From the IMG/VR virus record IMGVR_UViG_3300021368_002593, positions 1-51,608 of that record: a stretch of 51,608 nucleotides of DNA, one strand, 5' to 3'. This DNA comes from a virus. A program made the translations under genes and the position numbers. Below are positions 46,230 to 51,608 of the stretch, piece by piece (positions within the stretch are counted from its first letter, which is position 1; the number at the start of each line of letters is the position of its first letter). Below the pieces are notes generated by a model that worked only from the letters and a program-made list of their open reading frames with translations, was not told where the DNA came from and ran no database searches.

Positions 46230-46718
46230 ATGAAAAAAGTATTTTTGACTTTGGGAATGCTTTTGATGGCCGCCCCTGCTTACGCAGACATTACAACTAA
46301 AATGTCCTCTAGCGTTCAGTTGACCGTAGACGCTGCCGCCTCACAAGCAACCCGAATTGGATCTTCATACTCTGTAAGTGGATCTAACGTTTCGATTACC
46401 ACGGAGGGTGGTCTTGGAGCACTTACTGCTGGTAGCGCAGTTGGTTATACAGCAACCGACTACTCTGCCCCCTCCGATGGAACCGCCTACAGCTTCAGTG
46501 AAGCGTTCACAGAAGGAGACGCAACCCCATCAAACACAACCATTACTAGCGGTGTGGCTCCATCCCTCCCCGCGTTTGGAAGTGTCACGACCACTGCTGG
46601 TGGGGTGGCTGGCGACCTCGCTGGGAGTATCGATAGCTCTGGCACGCTCTCACTGACCGCTGGCGGAGCTGGTACTTCAGCCACTGGCCAATTCGTAACC
46701 GAAATCACCGTCAAATAA
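46230..46718 (+). CDS. Secreted-type protein 1
   Basis: A 162-aa protein from ATG 46230. Signal peptide MKKVFLTLGMLLMAAPAYA, then a Ser/Thr/Gly/Ala-rich beta protein with no Cys (SSVQLTVDAAASQATRIGSS, GGVAGDLAGSIDSSGTLSL). First of three rightward genes with signal sequences. In cyanophages such proteins are often found in virions, but the signal peptide argues for export; role unknown. Confidence 0.75.
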   Translation: MKKVFLTLGMLLMAAPAYADITTKMSSSVQLTVDAAASQATRIGSSYSVSGSNVSITTEGGLGALTAGSAVGYTATDYSAPSDGTAYSFSEAFTEGDATPSNTTITSGVAPSLPAFGSVTTTAGGVAGDLAGSIDSSGTLSLTAGGAGTSATGQFVTEITVK

Positions 46719-47162
46719 ATGACTAGATTACAAGAAGCAATCAGTCTAGGATTGGTTCTTGGTGTGATTCATGGTTTGGTTCAACCTGCATATTCAGTGC
46801 CTGTTGTACCAAACTTCACACAGGGCTCAATGACGAGCCACACCGAAACCACATCCAAGGTAACTGAGACCATCAATTCGATGGACTATAACACTGGATA
46901 TCAATATTCAGCAACTGGATCTGGTATTACAGCAAATGGAAATTTATCCCCAGGTACGGGATCTATAAATGTAACTATTGATGGAGTGACATCATCATGG
47001 ACAGGGGTAACAAGCAAACCAACGTTCCAACAAACAACACCAGGTGCAGCGTTTCAGTTCACGGAAACGTACATGGGACCAGGGCTAAGCAACCACACGA
47101 TTATTCAGAGAGAAACGGAAGTAACAAGCGTCACAGACACTACAAGTATCTTCCAGCAGTAA
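46719..47162 (+). CDS. Secreted-type protein 2
   Basis: A 147-aa protein. N-terminal hydrophobic signal (EAISLGLVLGVIHGLVQPAY followed by SVPVVPNF), then Ser/Thr/Gly-rich strands (TTSKVTETINSMDYNTGYQY, GSINVTIDGVTSSWTG). The ATG follows the preceding stop directly. Similar composition to its neighbour suggests shared origin or a shared complex. Function unknown. Confidence 0.75.
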   Translation: MTRLQEAISLGLVLGVIHGLVQPAYSVPVVPNFTQGSMTSHTETTSKVTETINSMDYNTGYQYSATGSGITANGNLSPGTGSINVTIDGVTSSWTGVTSKPTFQQTTPGAAFQFTETYMGPGLSNHTIIQRETEVTSVTDTTSIFQQ

Positions 47163-47980
47163 TCGCATTGCTATTTGCATCTCCAGTAAATGCAGAAACT
47201 GTTGGTGGTGTTAGTGCAACTGCTGCTCCTGTAGCAAACTCATCAGGATCAGTGACCAATCAGGCCATCCAGGTATTACAAGGCCCATATATCACTAACA
47301 CGTATGGTGGAGGAATCCAGTGTCAAGGGCCCACTCTAAATATCACCCCATTCATAACAGGTTCTGCATCTGCACAAAAACCTTTTGAGGATTTTTATGA
47401 TACTCCAGTTTATGATATGCGTGATCTAGATGAAGATGGAGCACCCGATAATCCAGGCTCGATTCTTTGGTATCAACCAACAAGAACTGGACAGAAAGAC
47501 AATTACAATCTGTCACTAGGTGTCAGTGCAACGTGGTCAATTCCACAAGATAAAAAATTACAAGATCAATGTAAGCAAGCAGCAAATGCAAACATCGATC
47601 TTATGCGTCAACAACATGCCAATAAAAGGCTCGACTTTGAGATAGCTCGTCTCAAGAATTGTGGCGAATTAATGCAAAAAGGAATCATGTTTCACCCAAA
47701 GAGCCCATACTATTCTGTGTGTGCAGATGTGGTGGTGATGAATAAAAATCAAATTGCACCACATCGCCATACTATCCCCGCCCCTTCAAGGTCCGAATCG
47801 CCTTATTCCTCAGACGCTGCTGCCCTCGGCGCTCCTTTAACGACTCCACCTGGGTCTTCTTACCCCTTATCGCGGCAATCTTCTTTATCACCTTCTTCAC
47901 AGTCGGTTTCACCACTCTTAACAAAAGATCAGCAAGAGGTTTTGCGAGCAGTGCAGAAGTCGTCGCAACAACGGCAATAG
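46997..47980 (+). CDS. Secreted-type protein 3 with problematic start and 3' extension
   Basis: A 327-aa frame. The recognisable protein begins at the signal-like KYLPAVIALLFASPVNA (about 47143) and continues with VLQGPYITNTYGGGIQCQGP, YNLSLGVSATWSIPQDKK and a Cys-containing helix (KNCGELMQKGIMFHP), resembling a cyanophage structural protein type. No ATG/GTG lies near the signal sequence; the only ATG (46997) adds about 48 residues in overlap with the gene before. The last 69 codons run antisense through the next gene and are low-complexity Ser/Pro. Both ends may be altered. Confidence 0.6.
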   Translation: MDRGNKQTNVPTNNTRCSVSVHGNVHGTRAKQPHDYSERNGSNKRHRHYKYLPAVIALLFASPVNAETVGGVSATAAPVANSSGSVTNQAIQVLQGPYITNTYGGGIQCQGPTLNITPFITGSASAQKPFEDFYDTPVYDMRDLDEDGAPDNPGSILWYQPTRTGQKDNYNLSLGVSATWSIPQDKKLQDQCKQAANANIDLMRQQHANKRLDFEIARLKNCGELMQKGIMFHPKSPYYSVCADVVVMNKNQIAPHRHTIPAPSRSESPYSSDAAALGAPLTTPPGSSYPLSRQSSLSPSSQSVSPLLTKDQQEVLRAVQKSSQQRQ

Positions 47981-48527
47981 ATGCAGTGGTGGTGATTGCA
48001 CCCGCTGATGGTATTGCCTGAACAATCTGATCTGGGATCTTGATATCTTCTTTAACTGGTATACATTCTTTTCCGACCAGTCTATATTCAACAATTTTTT
48101 TAGTCCCACCATCTACTAGTGTACCGATAGGTTCCTTGAGTTCTTGTGCTTCTGTTGGACAGTTTACAGTGACAGCTCGATCGACTGGAATTTCAGGCGT
48201 TTCTGGTACTGCTGGTGGGGCTTTATATGGTGGAACTGGTGCCTTAGGTGTTTGTATGTGATCTTCAGCATTAAAGTTAATTGGATTAAATGCTGGAATA
48301 CTACCATCACAAAAAACCCTGGCACCATTTTCATCATCATCTGATAGTTCACCATTTCTTCCCCTGTCTTGTGGGTGTGCAACAACACACCCAGGGATGT
48401 CAACAACTGGAACTCCAATGTTCTGTGTGACAGGAACAGTTGGTGGTAATGATTGTGGTGGTGTACGTACCCAAGTATTGATCTCTGGAATATCAAGAGA
48501 TCGGATTCCAATATCACGAATTTCCAT
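47772..48527 (-). CDS. Hypothetical structural protein with basic C-terminus
   Basis: A 251-aa protein from ATG 48527 (MEIRDIGIRSLDIPEINTWV). Proline-rich N-terminal half, a Val/Ala hydrophobic segment (AITTTASIAVVATTSALLAK) near 180, then a strongly basic end with KKVIKKIAAIRGKK and RERR-like repeats. TGATG overlap with the gene upstream. It overlaps the convergent gene by 209 nt. Virion role is plausible; function unknown. Confidence 0.7.
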   Translation of the reverse strand: MEIRDIGIRSLDIPEINTWVRTPPQSLPPTVPVTQNIGVPVVDIPGCVVAHPQDRGRNGELSDDDENGARVFCDGSIPAFNPINFNAEDHIQTPKAPVPPYKAPPAVPETPEIPVDRAVTVNCPTEAQELKEPIGTLVDGGTKKIVEYRLVGKECIPVKEDIKIPDQIVQAIPSAGAITTTASIAVVATTSALLAKPLADLLLRVVKPTVKKVIKKIAAIRGKKTQVESLKERRGQQRLRNKAIRTLKGRG

Positions 48528-49099
48528 CAGCAATCATTAAACGCACTACCAATTTCAGATCCAATTTCAGATCCTGCTTTTTGACCCAACATCAATGCCC
48601 AACCACCAGCTAACCATCCAACATAAGGAATACTAGAAACAGCAGGAACTGCAACACCAGCAGCGATAGCACTACCCGCCATTGCACCTTGTGACCGTGC
48701 TCCAGCGTCCGCCACGATGCACTCTACTTCTTTTGCAGACTTTCCCTCACCGTCCAGCGTTGTGGCACCTCCCATGTTTCTAACACCGTCCATGGTAAAT
48801 TGATCGGTACGGTATTCTCTCCGCTTCTCAACTCCTCCGCCAAAGAGCCCTTTCTTGTCACGATCAACTTCTAGTGTCTTATTGGACTCTAAGATAGCAG
48901 GATCATTTGCTTTAAATTTGATTTTATACCCATCTTTATTTGCTTCTACTTCATATGAGGAGTAGTCACCAGATGGGAAATTTATCATTGGATAGTCTGG
49001 TTTGGTTTCCTGCATAAGATAACCAAGCAAACCTACATGAGCAACAGCAAAAAGACCGCCAACAACAATGCCAACAGTCTTGAAAGTAAATGGTTTCAT
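48527..49099 (-). CDS. Membrane-anchored hypothetical protein
   Basis: A 190-aa protein: MKPFTFKTVGIVVGGLFAVA begins an N-terminal membrane anchor, then a charged soluble domain (GYKIKFKANDPAILESNKTL, EVDRDKKGLFGGG), and a Gly/Ala-rich C-terminal hydrophobic part (SAIAAGVAVPAVSSIPYVGW) like a second membrane segment or glycine zipper, with Cys. TGATG coupling to the next gene. Function unknown. Confidence 0.7.
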   Translation of the reverse strand: MKPFTFKTVGIVVGGLFAVAHVGLLGYLMQETKPDYPMINFPSGDYSSYEVEANKDGYKIKFKANDPAILESNKTLEVDRDKKGLFGGGVEKRREYRTDQFTMDGVRNMGGATTLDGEGKSAKEVECIVADAGARSQGAMAGSAIAAGVAVPAVSSIPYVGWLAGGWALMLGQKAGSEIGSEIGSAFNDC

Positions 49100-49101
49100 T
49101 T

Positions 49102-49359
49102 TTAGAAAGGCATCACGCCACCAGTAGCACTAGGAACTTCGGGAACAACATTGCCAGTTACTTCTGGTAACTCAGGCATTGCTCCATCCAACATACCAGG
49201 GAGTGCTGAAGTAATTGCTTCAGTGGCATGTTTTGTTACTTGTTCTTTAACGCCATCAATAATAGCGTCTCTTTGTAGATACAAATAAGTTCCACCACCG
49301 ACGATGCCTGCAACACCGACGAATGATAGAACTGATAGAACATTAATTAACTTTTGCAT
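49102..49359 (-). CDS. 85-aa membrane or exported protein
   Basis: From ATG 49359 (MQKLINVLSVLSFVGVAGIV then GGGTYLYLQRD), with a strong AAGGAGGA ribosome site 6 nt upstream that decides this start over 49413. One N-terminal helix, then an Ala/Pro/Glu-rich tail (MPELPEVTGNVVPEVPSATG). Function unknown. Confidence 0.75.
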   Translation of the reverse strand: MQKLINVLSVLSFVGVAGIVGGGTYLYLQRDAIIDGVKEQVTKHATEAITSALPGMLDGAMPELPEVTGNVVPEVPSATGGVMPF

Positions 49360-49642
49360 TTTCTTCCTCCTTTTTACCAATAGGTGGTGCTTTCTTAGGA
49401 GCAGTACCACCATTTTTGGCAGGACTCAAACCAAATGCAGCTAAAGAGCCAGAAAACACTGATGCAATGAAGGTAGGGTCAAAATCAAGAATTTTTTGAC
49501 CGTTTGGAAGTCTGACGTAGCTAAACGTGAGAAGAGATGCGGACCATATAAGTACGACAACTTTCACCAGATTACCAAGAACTTCACTCTTATCTTCATC
49601 ATGGTCCTTCTCTTCTACATCTGCTTTGGATTTTCCAAGCAT
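49343..49642 (-). CDS. 99-aa two-helix membrane protein
   Basis: MLGKSKADVEEKDHDEDKSE is an acidic N-terminus, then VVVLIWSASLLTFSYVRLPN and FIASVFSGSLAAFGLSPAKN as two likely membrane helices, then a Lys/Pro-rich tail. Topology would suit a holin-like protein, but no lysis family is recognised. It overlaps the next gene by 17 nt. Confidence 0.7.
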   Translation of the reverse strand: MLGKSKADVEEKDHDEDKSEVLGNLVKVVVLIWSASLLTFSYVRLPNGQKILDFDPTFIASVFSGSLAAFGLSPAKNGGTAPKKAPPIGKKEEENAKVN

Positions 49643-49672
49643 TAGTAGAGAGCAAGGCCCTGGTATTTAGCA

Positions 49673-50557
49673 TCAGTGGAAGTGAAATTTAGATCTAGAA
49701 TGTCTTGAACTCCTACCATGATGTCGATGACCTTCACCATGAGAATGTTTATGACTATGAATCATATCTTTCCTCCAATGATAATGAACATGCTTATGAC
49801 GCTGATAATTGTGATGATGGTGACGATGATATCCCCTTGGATAGAAATAAAAATCATACTCAATATGAGGAAGATAATTATTTTCCTGCAACCATTCACG
49901 GGTCATAGGAGTGGGCTCATAATCAGACCACATCGTTCCAGCAGCACAGGACTCAAGTGCCTTTTGAGTCATACCCTCAGTCTTTCCTGCCCATGATGCT
50001 TCCGCTTCCCAAGGCACTGCTGCCGAAGGGTATGTACTTTCTACCATTTTACGCCATACTGATGGCACCGAATCTTCAGGAAGAATAATGGCAACCAATG
50101 AATTATCGATTGTTCCAGCCATACAATCCTGTGCAGCGTGCCAACCTTCATGACGCATTACACTCATCAATACATGCGGGCGATGCATGAATGCTTTGTT
50201 TAGAAAAAAGTTGTTACTAACAGTGTGGTAAACGCCACGATGTCCAATAGGAAAATATTTGGAATCTGCTAGAAACACCTCAACTCCGATCTGTTTAAGA
50301 GAAAAGAGCATTGAGTTGAACTCGTTAGCAACAAAATCAAAATCAGTATCGGGATACTCGTCAGCAATACGAGCGATACTTTCGACTTTATCGACTCCAT
50401 TTGTACATTCGCGAAGGAGCATACAACCCATGGCATCCATGGTATTGTACCCTTTAGTTATCTTATCTTCATTCGCTAGTGTTGGACTCGTCCCGAACAG
50501 GCAAGTACCAATTAGGATTGAGTTCAAGGCATTTTTCAAGTTGATAAACTTGTTCAC
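49673..50557 (-). CDS. Secreted putative zinc metallopeptidase with His-rich tail
   Basis: About 294 aa from GTG 50557 with a signal peptide (NALNSILIGTCLFGTSPTLA); TTG 50539 or ATG 50605 are other starts, all overlapping the upstream gene. The motif VMRHEGWHAAQDCMAGT contains HExxH (HEGWH), the zinc site of gluzincin-type peptidases; a third ligand could be the Glu in WEAEASWAG. Several Cys suggest disulphides. The last 60 residues are His/Arg-rich (HRHHHHNYQRHKHVHYHW) and may bind metal. Peptidase activity is inference. Confidence 0.7.
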   Translation of the reverse strand: MNKFINLKNALNSILIGTCLFGTSPTLANEDKITKGYNTMDAMGCMLLRECTNGVDKVESIARIADEYPDTDFDFVANEFNSMLFSLKQIGVEVFLADSKYFPIGHRGVYHTVSNNFFLNKAFMHRPHVLMSVMRHEGWHAAQDCMAGTIDNSLVAIILPEDSVPSVWRKMVESTYPSAAVPWEAEASWAGKTEGMTQKALESCAAGTMWSDYEPTPMTREWLQENNYLPHIEYDFYFYPRGYHRHHHHNYQRHKHVHYHWRKDMIHSHKHSHGEGHRHHGRSSRHSRSKFHFH

Positions 50558-50756
50558 GATGAGTGTTCTCCAAATAATTTTCAAAATGATATTCGATATG
50601 GTCAATACCTGTGTTGCCTTGACTTACCCAGTCGTGACAAAATTCATATACAGCACGACAGTGTTCATTCAAATGATGACTTAGGGCGCGAAAAACAGCC
50701 GCACGTAGTTGCATCCTGTCGTCTGCATACCTCCAGTCTTTTGGAAATTCAGACAT
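50469..50756 (-). CDS. Hypothetical protein
   Basis: A 95-aa protein (MSEFPKDWRYADDRMQLRAA, HLNEHCRAVYEFCHDWVSQG). Helical with clustered His and Cys. It follows the pstS terminator by 6 nt. The metallopeptidase start lies within its 3' part. Function unknown. Confidence 0.7.
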   Translation of the reverse strand: MSEFPKDWRYADDRMQLRAAVFRALSHHLNEHCRAVYEFCHDWVSQGNTGIDHIEYHFENYLENTHREQVYQLEKCLELNPNWYLPVRDESNTSE

Positions 50757-50762
50757 GATAAT

Positions 50763-50797
50763 AAAAAAGGACTACGGTATATATCATACCATAGTCC
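50763..50797 (-). terminator. Rho-independent terminator after pstS
   Basis: GGACTATGGTAT pairs with ATACCGTAGTCC (one mismatch) around a 5-nt loop, followed by TTTTTTAT on the minus strand. Confidence 0.9.
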
Positions 50798-50823
50798 TAG
50801 TATAGTGCAACGTCAGTAAAGTG

Positions 50824-51608
50824 TCAACGAAGAGTTTCAACAGCAGCAAGAGCCTTTTGTCGAAGATCCTCTGGGAGAGGTACATAACCCAGAGCATCAG
50901 ACTTTGCTTGTGATTTTTCACTCAACATATAACGAAGGGTTTCCTTGACGCCAGGAGCAGACTCTGGGTAGGCAAGGATCCAAGTAAGGGAGACAATTGG
51001 ATATGCATTAGCACCAGCAGGATTTGCATCAGCACCACGGAGTTGATCGTCAAGAACAATCTTAGACAGACCAGCAGCAGAAGTTTCGCTGTTAGCAGTT
51101 ACAAAGTTACCCGCTCTGTTTTGTAAGGCAACCTGTTGGAACTTTCCACCATTTACATAACCATAATTTAGATAACCAATAGAACCAGGTTGATTCTTGA
51201 TAGTAGCAGCAACACCAGAGTTACCTTTACCACCAACACCAACTGGCCATCGAACTGATTTACCAGTTCCTACAGTCTTCTTAAACTCGGGAGAGAAGGC
51301 AGACAGAGAATTGGTAAAACCTTTGGTAGTGCCAGAACCATCAGAACGCCATACAGTAACGATCTGCTTGTCAGCACAACCGAAAGCAGACCAGTTGGTG
51401 ATCTTACCAAGGAAGACATCAGCCAGTTCAGTCTGAGTCATCTTGGCATCACAACCAGGATAGTTGTAAGCAGGAACGATGGCACCACCAGTCATGGGAA
51501 CATGAACCATGGGCAGTTTCTGCTTAGCATCTGACACAGCACCATCAGAGGCACCGAAGTCAACAGTCTTTGCAGTATATTGACGGACACCAGCACCACT
51601 ACCAACTG
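50824..51608 (-). CDS. pstS: Phosphate ABC transporter binding protein PstS (5' end missing)
   Basis: The reading frame is open to the right edge, giving 260 codons; the N-terminus and signal peptide lie outside. Visible: VGSGAGVRQYTAKTVDFGAS and GGAIVPAYNYPGC near the start, then VWRSDGSGTTKGFTNSLS (Arg/Asp/Ser/Gly/Thr of the phosphate site) and NQPGSIGYLNYGYVNGGK. It captures phosphate in the periplasm for the host PstCAB pump; phage copies are typical of P-limited waters. Its promoter, where a Pho box would be, is not in view. Confidence 0.97.
   Translation of the reverse strand, partial: VGSGAGVRQYTAKTVDFGASDGAVSDAKQKLPMVHVPMTGGAIVPAYNYPGCDAKMTQTELADVFLGKITNWSAFGCADKQIVTVWRSDGSGTTKGFTNSLSAFSPEFKKTVGTGKSVRWPVGVGGKGNSGVAATIKNQPGSIGYLNYGYVNGGKFQQVALQNRAGNFVTANSETSAAGLSKIVLDDQLRGADANPAGANAYPIVSLTWILAYPESAPGVKETLRYMLSEKSQAKSDALGYVPLPEDLRQKALAAVETLR

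Noticed and set aside
46487-46714. Leftward frame opposite secreted protein 1
   Set aside because: Antisense of a low-complexity gene; no promoter or ribosome site.
49343-49642. Calling the two-helix membrane protein a holin
   Set aside because: Topology alone is not enough and no endolysin gene is adjacent.

Overview
This window is part of the genome of a T4-like cyanophage (cyanomyovirus), most likely of marine Synechococcus. The evidence is a T4-type tail and replication gene set (gp4, gp5-like, gp26, gp27-like, gp32, gp33, gp48, gp53, gp54) mixed with host-derived genes: psbA, psbD, petE, a PTOX-type oxidase, zwf, gnd, talC, cp12, pstS, phoH and thyX. The DNA is AT-rich, genes are tightly packed with many ATGA/TGATG/TAATG overlaps, and nearly everything is read leftward (minus strand). 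Rightward exceptions are gp4-gp48-gp53 (24.5-26.9 kb), a sulfotransferase (32.5-33.2 kb) and three secreted-type proteins (46.2-48.0 kb). Assigning a host genus is inference.

Layout: 0-3.2 kb, a truncated deaminase, an SF2 helicase, a ParB-like protein and an unknown protein. 3.3-11.7 kb, two very large repetitive fibre or baseplate proteins, the longer ending in a tail-collar domain with a His-rich repeat block. 11.8-12.2 kb, three tRNA genes: Leu(UAA), a CAU tRNA and Ile(UAU). 12.2-24.5 kb, the tail module: structural proteins, gp5-like hub, cp12, gp27-like hub, a two-enzyme wall hydrolase, a tape-measure candidate, gp26 with a probable -1 frameshift extension, and gp54. 24.5-26.9 kb, gp4, gp48 and gp53 on the plus strand. 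26.9-32.4 kb, gp32, DUF1825-like, gp33, a PD-(D/E)XK nuclease, PhoH, ThyX, glutaredoxin and small proteins. 32.4-35.1 kb, an accessory island with a sulfotransferase and a NodU/CmcH carbamoyltransferase. 35.1-36.8 kb, a string of microproteins.

36.8-46 kb is the host-takeover metabolism block: talC, zwf and gnd (pentose phosphate route to NADPH and ribose), PTOX and plastocyanin (electron flow), psbD and psbA (photosystem II core), interleaved with more than a dozen small, often single-TM proteins. With cp12 in the tail module, this fits the known strategy of shutting the Calvin cycle while running the pentose phosphate pathway and photosynthetic electron transport to make nucleotides. 46.2-50.8 kb holds secreted or membrane proteins, including an HEGWH putative metallopeptidase. 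The right edge cuts through pstS.

Regulation is unusually readable. Six sigma70-type promoters have an exact 17-nt spacer. CTAAATA/TATAAATA late-type boxes sit about 18-35 nt before many start codons. Two terminator plus extended -10 modules and several clear rho-independent terminators separate the units. The most interesting candidates are the gp26 slippery site, the hydrolase activities relocated away from gp5, the tRNA pair matched to AT-rich codons, the sulfotransferase/carbamoyltransferase island, and the many unlisted microproteins.
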